The position numbers and the translations under genes were made by a program. A model generated the notes under the pieces. It did not search any database and was not told the origin of the DNA. It saw only the letters and a list, made by a program, of their open reading frames with translations. This document shows, one piece after another, positions 27,768 to 36,700 of a stretch of DNA of 64,000 bases (its first letter is position 1; each line of letters starts with the position of its first letter). Origin of the DNA: G963663315 sp963668255 (GTDB taxonomy: Bacteria > Pseudomonadota > Gammaproteobacteria > Arenicellales > Poriferihabitantaceae); the NCBI GenBank assembly GCA_965116595.1, contig OZ220708.1:1054001-1118000 (forward strand), read 5' to 3'.

Positions 27768-29249
27768 TCAGCGCATCACGAAAGGATTTGCCATCGGCTG
27801 GCTTGATGTATTGATCCAGACTGTTTTTGTCCGGGTATAGTCCAGCACCGCCTCAATGCCTGCTTCGCGGCCAAATCCACTGTGACCAAATCCTCCGAAA
27901 GGCGCAATAGGGGAAATTGCGCGATAGGTATTCACCCACAGGATTCCTGAGCGGATTTTCGAACTCACCCGATGGGCCCGCGCCAGATTTTCTGTGAAGA
28001 CACCCGCCCCCAGTCCAAATTTTGTGTTGTTGGCCATGGCTATCCCTTCATCTTCATCCTTGAACCTGAGTGCGCTCAATACAGGACCGAACATTTCATG
28101 CTGGACGGTTTCAATTTTCTGATCAGGACAACCCAGGATAGTGGGTTCGTAATAAAATCCCTTGTCGAATGAGTCAGGTCGCCTGCCCCCATAATGCAGT
28201 TCGGCGCCTTGTTCGCAGGATTTACCTACTGCCGCGACAATACGATCCAATTGCGCCCTGGTTGCCAGAGGACCCATCTGGGTATCGTCCGCCAACGGGT
28301 CACCGATCCGGATCTGTTTCGCCCTCTCTACGACACGAGCAATGATTTCGTCGTGAATTCCTTCCTGTATGAACACCCGTGACCCGGCTACACAGCTTTG
28401 CCCGGAAGCGCCGAAATTGCCAGCGATAATGCCATTCACCGCGCCTTCCGGGTCCGCGTCGTCAAACACTACGATAGGGGATTTCCCGCCCAACTCCAAC
28501 GAAACCAGGGCATAGTTGCGACTGGTATTTTCGATCACTCTCGAAGCCGTCCCCGGTCCGCCGGTGAAGGCCACCTTGGCCACATCGGGGTGGCTGGTCA
28601 GGGCCCGGCCACAGGGTTCGCCATAGCCGGTAATGATATTGATCACCCCGGGCGGGAAACCTGCTTGATCGACAATTTTTGCGAACTCGAACATCGGAGC
28701 GGGCGCATCTTCGGAAGCCTTCAAAACAACCGTATTACCCGCCGCCAGCGCAGGACCGAGTTTGGTTGCGGTCAAAAACATCTGTGCATTCCACGGTACC
28801 ACTGCAGCGACTACACCGACCGGTTCACGCGTAGTAAAAACATGCATATCGGGCTTGTCAATCGGCAGCGTTGCGCCTTCGATCTTGTCGGCCATGCCAG
28901 CGAAATAGTGATAATAGTCACAGACATATCCTGTTTGACCCCTGGTTTCCTTGAGCAATTTTCCGCTGTCCCTGGTTTCAATATCGCCGAGATGATCCGC
29001 CTTACCCGCAACCAGGTCACCCAGCCTGTGCAGGATTCTCCCGCGGGCAGTCGGTGTCATGTTTGACCAGGGACCGTCAAAGAGCGCGTGTTTAGCAGCA
29101 TCGACCGCCCGGTTCACATCGTCTTGCGTAGCGGCGGGAGCCTGTGCCCAGGGTTCTTCATTGGACGGATTTGTCGAAATCAGAGTCCCTCCGTCTGAAG
29201 CATCACTCCATTCGCCATTAATATAATGCTGATATTTCTGCATGGTCAA
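27768..29249 (-). CDS. Aldehyde dehydrogenase
   Basis: This is an NAD(P)-dependent aldehyde dehydrogenase of 493 residues. The general base is in LELGGKSPIVVFD and the catalytic cysteine in GASGQSCVAGSRVF. VVPWNAQMFLTATKLGPALAAG and FGGFGHSGFGREAG are typical of the betaine/aromatic aldehyde branch. It is the last gene of a four-gene minus-strand operon and overlaps the alpha/beta hydrolase by 4 bases. It probably oxidises an aldehyde released by the monooxygenase encoded upstream. The substrate is unknown. Confidence 0.9.
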   Translation of the reverse strand: MTMQKYQHYINGEWSDASDGGTLISTNPSNEEPWAQAPAATQDDVNRAVDAAKHALFDGPWSNMTPTARGRILHRLGDLVAGKADHLGDIETRDSGKLLKETRGQTGYVCDYYHYFAGMADKIEGATLPIDKPDMHVFTTREPVGVVAAVVPWNAQMFLTATKLGPALAAGNTVVLKASEDAPAPMFEFAKIVDQAGFPPGVINIITGYGEPCGRALTSHPDVAKVAFTGGPGTASRVIENTSRNYALVSLELGGKSPIVVFDDADPEGAVNGIIAGNFGASGQSCVAGSRVFIQEGIHDEIIARVVERAKQIRIGDPLADDTQMGPLATRAQLDRIVAAVGKSCEQGAELHYGGRRPDSFDKGFYYEPTILGCPDQKIETVQHEMFGPVLSALRFKDEDEGIAMANNTKFGLGAGVFTENLARAHRVSSKIRSGILWVNTYRAISPIAPFGGFGHSGFGREAGIEAVLDYTRTKTVWINTSSQPMANPFVMR

Positions 29250-30064
29250 TTTTCGCCTGTTTGATGTTTGTTGAGAAATGATAACACTTGAGTGGCCAGT
29301 AAATCGGCGTGCTCAACCGGCGCCATATGATAATGCCCGGGATTGATAATCAACTCCGGGTGAGACAGGTCAAAAGCCAGCGCCTGCGACATCTCGGGAG
29401 TGGACCCGGTCTCAGCCGAGCCTGTGATCACCAGGGCGGGGCGTTCAAACTGATTCAACGCATATCGCTTCATTTCAGCTTCCGCGTAACAAAAGAAATA
29501 ATAGGCTTTCAGGTAGCCATCGTCATTGTGTTGCGAAAATATTCGACGGATGTCATCCATTATATCCGGATTGCGGTTACTGTATTCTTCGCTGAACCAG
29601 CGCTTGATCGCCAACTCGACCGTCGCCATCGGACCCTGATCCCGGGTAATCAGATAACGGCGTCTGACCGCCTCGCATTGCGCCTCGGTTCTCTGATATA
29701 CACTATGCAAAAACACTGCATGGGTCAATCTGGAACCATACAACGATGCCACTGCCTGGGTAACCACGGCGCCGAGCGAAAACCCGATCAGCGCAAATTG
29801 GTCAATTCCAAGATAATCGACCAGATCCATGAGCTGATCGACAAAATCCCCGGCAGAACGAGGCCCGTCGGGATTGACTGAATGACCATGTCCGAACAGG
29901 TCAAAAGTCAGCACATCATGGTCTTGCGATAAAAGCGGAATCCATGTCTGCCACATGTCCTGATTCAATCCTACACCATGTATCAGAACAATAACCGGTT
30001 TTTGCCTGTCTTGTCCGGTCAGCCTGTAGCAGGTTCCCCGGTGAAACTGTACCTCGGCGCTCAT
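29246..30064 (-). CDS. Alpha/beta hydrolase
   Basis: This 272-residue protein has an alpha/beta hydrolase fold. The oxyanion-hole segment is LIHGVGLNQDMW, the nucleophile elbow is GFSLGA, and the likely catalytic histidine is in NPGHYHMAP. It lies third in the operon between a luciferase-like oxidoreductase (17 bases upstream) and an aldehyde dehydrogenase (4-base overlap). A role as ester, lactone or carbon-carbon hydrolase in the same catabolic route is inferred from context. Confidence 0.85.
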   Translation of the reverse strand: MSAEVQFHRGTCYRLTGQDRQKPVIVLIHGVGLNQDMWQTWIPLLSQDHDVLTFDLFGHGHSVNPDGPRSAGDFVDQLMDLVDYLGIDQFALIGFSLGAVVTQAVASLYGSRLTHAVFLHSVYQRTEAQCEAVRRRYLITRDQGPMATVELAIKRWFSEEYSNRNPDIMDDIRRIFSQHNDDGYLKAYYFFCYAEAEMKRYALNQFERPALVITGSAETGSTPEMSQALAFDLSHPELIINPGHYHMAPVEHADLLATQVLSFLNKHQTGEN

Positions 30065-30081
30065 ATAACCTGAGCCTTCGA

Positions 30082-31122
30082 TCAGGTTGAAAATGCGGGC
30101 ATGACCTGATCAATGAATAATTGCAGTGTTTTCTTTTTTTGTGCGTGATCCATGCCATTGTCCAGCCATATCGAAAATTCATCATAGCCGAGGGATTCAT
30201 AAAACTTTAATCGTTCAATCACTTCATCAGGGGTTCCGATAATGAGATTCCTGCGCATGTTTTCCGGTGAAAACATTTCGATTTGGGCACGTTCCTCAGC
30301 GCTCACTGGCTCCATTGAGCCATTATTGACTTCACGATTATTCTTGAACCAGCCTCCGAAAGTGCAATACCATTTACTCAATTGTTCAGAGGCCAGGGTC
30401 AGGTCAGCCTCAGTTTCACCCACATGGATATGTCGTAATACCATGATTTGAGGTCTTGGAACATCCGGATTGTGTGCCAACGCCGTGTTGAACTTTGCCA
30501 TCAGATTCTCTACTTCATGATCGCCCTGCCATAACGGCGTAACTTGCAGACTACAACCGTTGGCCACTGCAAAATTGTGCGTGTCCGGGTCGCGCGCGGC
30601 AATCCAAAGCGGCGGATGGGGGGTCTGTACGGGTTTCGGGATCGAAGTCGTGGCAGGAAACTGCCAATGCTTTCCGTTATGAGCATAATCTCCCGCCCAC
30701 ATTGCCTGCAATGTCGGGATCATTTCCCGCAATTTCTCGCCAGCGGTCCAGGCATCAAGTCCCGGATGCAGTCGTTCGTATTCAAACTCGTAAGCGCCTC
30801 GGGACAGACAGATATCGAGACGGCCATGTGTAATGATGTCTACCATGGAACTTTCGCCCACCAGCTTGATTGGATGCCAGAATGGAGCGACTACAGTGGC
30901 TGTACCCAGACGTACATTACGGGTTTTATTCGCCAGATCGCAAATCTGGGAAAACGGGTTTGGCGCAATCGTGAAATCCATACCATGGTGCTCACCAATC
31001 CAGATTGTACTGAAACCATTCTGGTCCGCCATCCGGCATAACTCGACGAAATTCGAGTACAACTTCTGATGGGATGCAAGCTCATCTGTTCTTTCCATGT
31101 GAGCAAACAAGGAAATTTTCAT
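30082..31122 (-). CDS. LLM-class flavin-dependent oxidoreductase
   Basis: This 346-residue protein belongs to the bacterial luciferase-like monooxygenase family, which uses reduced flavin supplied by a partner reductase. The N-terminus (ISLFAHMER), FSTIWIGEHHG and RLGTATVVAPFWHPIKL are typical, as is the C-terminal GTPDEVIERLKFYESLG. The flavin reductase gene lies 37 bases upstream in the same operon, a complete two-component monooxygenase. The substrate is not predictable from sequence. Confidence 0.9.
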   Translation of the reverse strand: MKISLFAHMERTDELASHQKLYSNFVELCRMADQNGFSTIWIGEHHGMDFTIAPNPFSQICDLANKTRNVRLGTATVVAPFWHPIKLVGESSMVDIITHGRLDICLSRGAYEFEYERLHPGLDAWTAGEKLREMIPTLQAMWAGDYAHNGKHWQFPATTSIPKPVQTPHPPLWIAARDPDTHNFAVANGCSLQVTPLWQGDHEVENLMAKFNTALAHNPDVPRPQIMVLRHIHVGETEADLTLASEQLSKWYCTFGGWFKNNREVNNGSMEPVSAEERAQIEMFSPENMRRNLIIGTPDEVIERLKFYESLGYDEFSIWLDNGMDHAQKKKTLQLFIDQVMPAFST

Positions 31123-31159
31123 CGTGTCATTGCTCCAGTATCAAGATTTTAACTATTGC

Positions 31160-32083
31160 CTATTCCGTGAGTGTCCTGACCGCACCATCACGGTGGCCGC
31201 CGAAATATACGCCATATCTACCACATTCGGATTCTGAAATATATCGTTGAAGCATGGTATGAGTAGCAGTGGATTTGATACGGCGCCACGGAATTTCTTC
31301 GGGCGACCAGAAATCACTCCCTGATAATTCAGTGCTTGCCTTAGCGCGATAGTAAATGAACTGCTGCCCGGATTGTTCGTGCTCAAAGACCGCAAACAAC
31401 GAACTGATACTGATCTCGATACCCAGGTTCGACAGGATTCTGTGCAGCTTGCTCAAAGACCCGGGTTCCCCACTCATCCCGCTTGCCGGAACAGTTAATT
31501 CTCCCGTCTCGGCATCGTTGATCAATAATAATTTGCCCTCATACTCGACAATTGCCCCGACAATCACATCTGCACTTGCAGCAGCCGCCTTTAACGCGGA
31601 TTGCTCCAGGCCCAGCCTGAGGTAACCGCCGCGCATATAACCCAGGCCGATCTTGTCGTTATAATCAAAACTCAAAATCTCGCCCAGAATTATGACATGG
31701 TCCCCGGCATCGATTACCTGACTACGCCGGCAATCGAACCAGGCACAGGACCCATTCAACAGAGGGTAACCGGTTAAGCTTTCAGTCCAGCCTGTAATAT
31801 CAAATTTATCCGGCCGTTTCGAGGCAAACAGTCCCGATGTCTCGATCTGTTCCTCGGCCAGTATGTTGACAGCAAACCCCGGGGATTCCGTAAACACCCT
31901 GAAACTTTCGGCGGTTTTGTCTACGCACATCAACAATATGGGCGGATCCAGCGAAACTGAAGTAAAGGAATTGGCAGTAAATCCACGGGGAATGCCTCCT
32001 TTTTCCCGGGTCGTTACAACGGTCACTCCGGTCAGGAATGTGCCAAAGGCGTTTCTTAAATCAGTTAAGTCAGGCTTTCTCAA
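31160..32083 (-). CDS. Flavin reductase with C-terminal Nudix-like domain
   Basis: Residues 1-155 form a flavin reductase domain of the HpaC/DIM6 type (FGTFLTGVTVVTT, GFTANSFTSVSLDPP, FAVNILAEEQ). It should supply reduced FMN or FAD to the LLM oxidoreductase downstream. Residues 165-307 are extra. They look Nudix-like (VGAIVEYEGKLLLINDAE, then a glycine-containing loop), but the expected REUxEE catalytic core is missing. The extra domain could be a ligand sensor or a dead Nudix domain. It is the first gene of the operon. Confidence 0.82.
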   Translation of the reverse strand: MRKPDLTDLRNAFGTFLTGVTVVTTREKGGIPRGFTANSFTSVSLDPPILLMCVDKTAESFRVFTESPGFAVNILAEEQIETSGLFASKRPDKFDITGWTESLTGYPLLNGSCAWFDCRRSQVIDAGDHVIILGEILSFDYNDKIGLGYMRGGYLRLGLEQSALKAAAASADVIVGAIVEYEGKLLLINDAETGELTVPASGMSGEPGSLSKLHRILSNLGIEISISSLFAVFEHEQSGQQFIYYRAKASTELSGSDFWSPEEIPWRRIKSTATHTMLQRYISESECGRYGVYFGGHRDGAVRTLTE

Positions 32084-32249
32084 AATCCGCAGCCATTTAT
32101 TATCGTCATCAAATAGTCAAACCGGGGTGTAATTCGATTGCGGGAATCACCCTGTCATATTCCAGGATTCAGGACATATTCTAACCGATTTATAAATTAT
32201 TAAACATTTGTGTGATATTCTCCCACCCGCATCCATCAAGGCATAGGAC

Positions 32250-32549
32250 ATGACAGAAGACAACCGCAAGGCGCGTGTCGTAATGGCGACAGACAGCGAA
32301 TGGCAGATTATCGGCGAGCGGGCGGAGAAGGCCCGCATGTCAACTTCAGGCTTCATCGGTGACCGCGCCATCGCAGCCGCGCAAGGAGAGTCCGATGACA
32401 ACCTGCCGACACCGATTTGGCGCAGGGTAGCGCGGGATGTGCTGCTCCTGTCCCGTGTCGAGGAGCTACGCTATCAGGAAGCGGGTGAGACCGGGGCATG
32501 GGAGGAGATCGTCGCCGCAGCCGAAGCGCCCCTCACGCCTCCCTCGTAA
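32250..32549 (+). CDS. Small ribbon-helix-helix-like protein (MobC/antitoxin-like)
   Basis: This 99-residue protein begins with a short strand-like stretch (ARVVMATDSEWQII), followed by two helices containing KARMSTSGFIGDRA. That layout resembles the ribbon-helix-helix N-terminus of MobC-like relaxosome proteins and CopG-type antitoxins. No relaxase or toxin gene is adjacent. It lies alone after an AT-rich divergent spacer (32,160-32,240), with an AGGA near the ATG. It may be a relic of a mobile element. Confidence 0.5.
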   Translation: MTEDNRKARVVMATDSEWQIIGERAEKARMSTSGFIGDRAIAAAQGESDDNLPTPIWRRVARDVLLLSRVEELRYQEAGETGAWEEIVAAAEAPLTPPS

Positions 32550-32664
32550 TCTGGTCTGATTACCAAGGAATTTCAATCATACAAGTGATTCCCACACCCG
32601 CTAACACGGACAGGCAGTGGCCTGAGGTGTACTGACTTTGGTGGACCGTTGTATTAAGCGTTGC

Positions 32665-32693
32665 GTAGGGGCGGGTCCCCGTGCCCACCCGCC
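32665..32693. repeat. REP-like palindromic repeat, copy 1
   Basis: A 7-bp inverted repeat (GGCGGGT at 32670-32676 and ACCCGCC at 32687-32693) lies between the small RHH-like gene and the Calx-beta gene end. The 17 bases GTAGGGGCGGGTCCCCG are identical to bases 47994-48010, where a second, longer palindrome sits. It is followed by a second small dyad (TTCCCGC...GCGAGAA). Confidence 0.6.
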
Positions 32694-32734
32694 AACCTTG
32701 GATTCCCGCTTACGCGAGAATACCCCCAACCGGC

Positions 32735-35700
32735 TCACCACAGCAACCGCAGTCCCAGTCCGGCGCCCAGGTCCGTCTCCTCCCCGACCGGTTGATCCAT
32801 ACCCAAATACAGGTCCAGTTGCAGATCAACCACCGACTCGTTACTCCGCCCCGAAGATACCCGGTAACCAAACCGCACTTTCTCCGGATGATCGTCTCCG
32901 GCCAGCGTCAGATACGGACTCCCCACCCGTCCGCGCCCGTAGGTGTGCATTCCGTAAGCCGCCTGCGCCCGCCATTGCCTTTGGGTGTCGTCGAAGTCCC
33001 GGTCATTCCAAAATCCCTCGTCAAACAGCAGGGACGACCCGACATCGCCGGCATCCAGTCCCAGGCTCGCGGAAAGCCCCAGGGCGCTGCCCGGCCTGGG
33101 GTCCCAGTCCACTGACACCGACAGGGATCGGTCTTGCAGTTCTTCCTGTGACCGCAGGGTCACTGTGCGCCCTTGCATCGAACCCCCAAGTCCACTCGGG
33201 TTCGACCAACGGATTCCGGCGCCAATCTCTACTCCCCGGCCTCTCTCGGCGTCCCCGCCGTCCCGACGCAGTCCAATCTCCAGAGACGGTCGCACGGTAG
33301 CGCCATTCCCCAATTCCTGTGTCTTGCTTCCTTCAATACCCAGTCGCGCACGGGTGACTCGTCCCGATGTAGAACCAATTCCACCAACCGGGTCGGACTG
33401 CGTCCGGGTGCGGCGGACGTCTCCGTTCAGGGAGAATTCGACTCCGTCCAGAAACAGCCCTTGCTCGGTCAACCGCTCACTATCGAGGTTACGCCGGAAT
33501 CCCGCCGCCAGCATCCGCCAGGCCGTGTCGGTAGTAGTTGATTGATCCGCGCTTTGAATCTCCATATCACCCCGGCCCCAACCCAGGGCGCCCCACAGCC
33601 GAAGGTCTTGCGACAGTTCCATGGAGCCATACGGAACCAGAGTCGTCAGACTGTGTTCGACTTGTCCCCGGTCTTTCGCCACCAGCCAGTCATCCTCGCC
33701 GAGATTGCGGGACAATAAAGCGCCCGCTAGCCAGGGTTGACCTCCCGACAATCGTCCGCTCATATCGTGACCCAGAAATACGCTGGTCACTTCCCCGTCT
33801 ACTCGAATCCCGTCTTCTTCGCCTTGATAATTACCCAGGGCGCCGTTCCCCCAGAAACCCGCCAGATGGCCGGTTCGGGCACGACTCGACAGGGTGAATG
33901 CCGCTCCTTGCAGCAGGTCCGAGCGCGTGACTTCAAGACCTTCGGCGCCGACCCGGCCCAAGGATTCTACCCGCCCAAGAACGCCATCCAGAACCTGGCC
34001 GGTTACGGTACGGCCAAAACGCAACAGGGATACCGAGGACGATGTCGTCGCCATCGGTTCGATTGGCTTTGCGGGCTCTGGTTCGGGTTCGGGTTGTGGT
34101 CGCGTTCCCGAATCGTTGTCAGTGACGGTCAATGTGTGTTCGATGTTTGCGCTCTGGTTCAGCGTGTAGCCTTCACCATCGACCAGGGTCAGGATTACAG
34201 TCTCGTCTGACTCGGCTTCTTCATCGTCGGTCAGGGTGACCGGGATGACCACGCGGCTCTGCCCGGCTGCAACCATCACCGAACCGATGCGCGGGAGGAT
34301 CTGGAAGTCCGCGTCTGTACCCATCGAGGCGGTGCCCGCTACGGTGTAGCGGAGTGTCACGGCATCAGTGGGCGCCGGAGTCAGCAGAATCTCGACTTCA
34401 ACCTGGCCATCATCTTCGGTAACCCGGTGCGACACGGAGCCGAACGAGACTTGTGGAACCTGCGGGTCGGTCGGGTCAGTCGTCGGGCCGGTCGGACCGG
34501 TCGTAGTCGTGTCGTCATCATCATTGATCGTCACGGTGGCCGAGGACGGGCTGCCTTTGGTGATTCCGAGCGGTACAGTCCCGATAGCGATGTTGAATGT
34601 CTCGTTGTCCTCGTCTTCGTTGTCTTCGGTAGTCGGAATGTTGAAGGTGGCAAAGCCGGTATCGGCCGGAATGGTGACGCTGGTCTGACTGTTGTTGTAG
34701 TCGCTACTGCCCGCCGTGCCGTTGGTATAGGTAATCGGGAGGATCGTGGCGGTACTGCGCTGCGGATTGATGTTGACCCGGACTCTGATCTCGTCGCCTT
34801 CGTTTCCACTGTAGGCCGAACTGCCGAAACTCACGGTCGTGGCGGTCGTGCCATCATCATCATTGATCGTCACAGTGGCTGTGGACGGGCTGCCTTTGGT
34901 GATTCCGGACGGTACAGTCCCGATAGCGATGTTGAAGGTCTCGTTGTCCTCGTCTTCGTTGTCTCCGGTAGTCGGAATGTTGAATTCGGCAAAACCGGTA
35001 TTGGCTGGAATCGTGACGCTGGACGGGCTTTTGCTGTAGTCGCCGTTGCCCGCCGTACCGTTGGTATAGGTGATCGGGAGGATCGTGGGGGTACTGCGCT
35101 GCGGACTGATGTTGACCCGGACAGAAACCGGATCGCCTTCGTTTCCACTGTAGGCCAAACTGCCGAACCTCACGGTTGAATCGTCGTCATTGATCGTCAC
35201 GGTGGCCGAGGACGGGCTGCCTTTGGTGATTCCGAACGGTACAGTCCCGATAGCAACAGTGAAGGTCTCGTTAGCCTCGTCGGCGTTGTCTTCGGTAGTC
35301 GGAATGTTGAAGGTGGCAAAACCGGTATTGGCCGGAATCGTGACACTGGACGGGCTTTTACTGTAGTCACCGTTACTCGCCGTGCCGTTGGTGTAGGTGA
35401 TCGGGAGGGTCGTGGCGGTATTGCGCGGTGGACTGATGTTGACCCGGACGCTGATGCCGTCGCCTTCGTCGCCACTGTAGGTCGAACTGCTGAAATTCAC
35501 GGTCGAAGTGGGTAGTGGGCCGTCATTGTCGGTGACGGTCACCGAAGCCGAGGAAGGGTTGCCTATCGTGTAGAGAGCGCCAGGTAGAACTTTTACCGTA
35601 ATCGGTCCGTTCAGCTCGGCGGTGGAGTCGGCATCTGTTTGGACAAAAAATTGTGTTCTGGAGGTTCCACCCAGGAAAGGACGTGTCCTCGCCCCCTCCC

Positions 35701-36034
35701 CCTCACTCCCCGACGAAAGGAAGTTTGCGTTCGGCGCGTCCGTGACTTGCAGATTCACGGCAAATGACCCGTTGTGTGGCGATGACAAACTCACCCAGAA
35801 ACGTATTCTCGTACCCTCTGCCACTGACGCGGGACCATCCCGAGTGATGGTGACCGACGGCAGTGTCTGGGCGAAGACATTCGGCGCGAAAGCGCTGAGC
35901 AGAGGGAGAATGAACAAGACTGACAACAGGCCAAGCCGCAACCCGTGCAGGGTGGAACCGGCGTTGGCGAGAATGCCCCGGCGCCCCGAAGCAGAAACCG
36001 GACGGTATGGAGTCCCCCGATCAGGGGCGCTCAT
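32735..36034 (-). CDS. Calx-beta repeat protein with C-terminal outer-membrane-barrel-like domain
   Basis: The 1,099-residue protein has an extended N-terminal region and a hydrophobic signal segment (about residues 33-56, ending near NVFAQ). Several Calx-beta modules follow (about residues 60-530, three of them almost identical in sequence, with PITYTNGTA and ATVTINDDD). A further Calx-beta domain lies at about 540-650. The last 400 residues look like an autotransporter-type or surface barrel domain, rich in alternating strands and ending in an aromatic (LRLLW). It is probably exported and surface exposed. The ATG at 36034 has no Shine-Dalgarno sequence; an 8-bp tandem repeat lies 26 bases upstream. 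Confidence 0.8.
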   Translation of the reverse strand: MSAPDRGTPYRPVSASGRRGILANAGSTLHGLRLGLLSVLFILPLLSAFAPNVFAQTLPSVTITRDGPASVAEGTRIRFWVSLSSPHNGSFAVNLQVTDAPNANFLSSGSEGEGARTRPFLGGTSRTQFFVQTDADSTAELNGPITVKVLPGALYTIGNPSSASVTVTDNDGPLPTSTVNFSSSTYSGDEGDGISVRVNISPPRNTATTLPITYTNGTASNGDYSKSPSSVTIPANTGFATFNIPTTEDNADEANETFTVAIGTVPFGITKGSPSSATVTINDDDSTVRFGSLAYSGNEGDPVSVRVNISPQRSTPTILPITYTNGTAGNGDYSKSPSSVTIPANTGFAEFNIPTTGDNEDEDNETFNIAIGTVPSGITKGSPSTATVTINDDDGTTATTVSFGSSAYSGNEGDEIRVRVNINPQRSTATILPITYTNGTAGSSDYNNSQTSVTIPADTGFATFNIPTTEDNEDEDNETFNIAIGTVPLGITKGSPSSATVTINDDDDTTTTGPTGPTTDPTDPQVPQVSFGSVSHRVTEDDGQVEVEILLTPAPTDAVTLRYTVAGTASMGTDADFQILPRIGSVMVAAGQSRVVIPVTLTDDEEAESDETVILTLVDGEGYTLNQSANIEHTLTVTDNDSGTRPQPEPEPEPAKPIEPMATTSSSVSLLRFGRTVTGQVLDGVLGRVESLGRVGAEGLEVTRSDLLQGAAFTLSSRARTGHLAGFWGNGALGNYQGEEDGIRVDGEVTSVFLGHDMSGRLSGGQPWLAGALLSRNLGEDDWLVAKDRGQVEHSLTTLVPYGSMELSQDLRLWGALGWGRGDMEIQSADQSTTTDTAWRMLAAGFRRNLDSERLTEQGLFLDGVEFSLNGDVRRTRTQSDPVGGIGSTSGRVTRARLGIEGSKTQELGNGATVRPSLEIGLRRDGGDAERGRGVEIGAGIRWSNPSGLGGSMQGRTVTLRSQEELQDRSLSVSVDWDPRPGSALGLSASLGLDAGDVGSSLLFDEGFWNDRDFDDTQRQWRAQAAYGMHTYGRGRVGSPYLTLAGDDHPEKVRFGYRVSSGRSNESVVDLQLDLYLGMDQPVGEETDLGAGLGLRLLW
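34526..35513. repeat. Tandem Calx-beta coding repeats (about 330 bp)
   Basis: Three near-identical units begin with GATCGTCAC-type sequence at about 34526, 34865 and 35192, with periods of about 339 and 327 bases. They encode successive Calx-beta modules. The high DNA identity implies recent duplication or gene conversion and would allow module gain or loss by recombination. Confidence 0.8.
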
Positions 36035-36060
36035 GACCGACGCACGGGCGCGGGTTGGGC

Positions 36061-36196
36061 CGAACCAGCGAACCAGCGAACCAGCGAACCAGCGAACCAG
36101 CGAACCAGCGAACCAGCGAACCAGCGAACCAGCGAACCAGCGAACCAGCGAACCAGCGAACCAGCGAACCAGCGAACCAGCGAACCAGCGAACCAG
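36061..36196. repeat. 17 perfect copies of an 8-bp unit (CGAACCAG)
   Basis: Seventeen uninterrupted copies of CGAACCAG fill exactly 136 bases. The array lies 26 bases upstream of the Calx-beta gene start (minus strand, unit CTGGTTCG). Because 8 is not a multiple of 3, each gain or loss of a unit changes the reading frame. All three frames of the array are open on the minus strand. A minus-strand ATG at 36297-36299, preceded by GAGGG at a 7-base spacing, reads through the array. In the present register it stops at 36021, 14 bases inside the Calx-beta gene. Confidence 0.95.
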
Positions 36197-36700
36197 CCGA
36201 TTTTATGCTACCTCCACCCTTTGTCAACCCCTGGAAACCCGTTTCTCCCGAACTCCGACAACTGAGTAAACGAATAAATCGTGAATACCGGCCCGTCATC
36301 AACCTACCCTCAATGAATATGAATCAAAAAAGCAGATCGGCTTTTCAGCCCCATCTGCCCACAGAGCGGAATCTATCACAAAAAACCGGACATTTCTATT
36401 TGCTCTTAACACCGTCGAGGAGGCGGATGTGATATTGCTGACCGATGCGACCATCGGCCGATTCTACACGCGATTGTGGGGAAAAGATTGTGTGGCTGCA
36501 AATCCGGACAATCCGGGTATTTGTCGGCATGGCCCACAATCTCCTTGCAGTCATCCCCGGTCTGTGACATATATCGGTCAGGCGCCGCCGGACACAACGG
36601 GACACAACGTTCACGGCAGTGGCTAACCAACAGGAATGGGAGAGATGGACGATTTGGAAGAAATTCGAATGCCCGACTTCTTTTATAGAGCCGATGGCCG
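36197..36700. other. Intergenic region between the 8-bp repeat and the drmA-like gene
   Basis: About 500 bases without a recognised gene. On the minus strand the first 100 bases hold the possible leader reading frame that enters the repeat. At 36636-36707 on the plus strand a 23-codon frame (beginning MGEMDDLEEIRMP) ends in a TGA that overlaps the GTG at 36704 of the next gene. Longer open frames elsewhere in the region look like chance. Confidence 0.5.

Noticed and set aside
34427..35179. Plus-strand 250-codon frame opposite the Calx-beta repeats
   Set aside because: It is the antisense of repetitive coding DNA; its own repeats simply mirror the Calx-beta units.
36061..36196. CRISPR array
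   Set aside because: The repeat is an uninterrupted 8-bp tandem tract with no spacers.
36055..36432. Plus-strand frames rich in NQRTSEPA
   Set aside because: They are produced by the 8-bp repeat, which is open in all three plus-strand frames; they do not indicate a gene.
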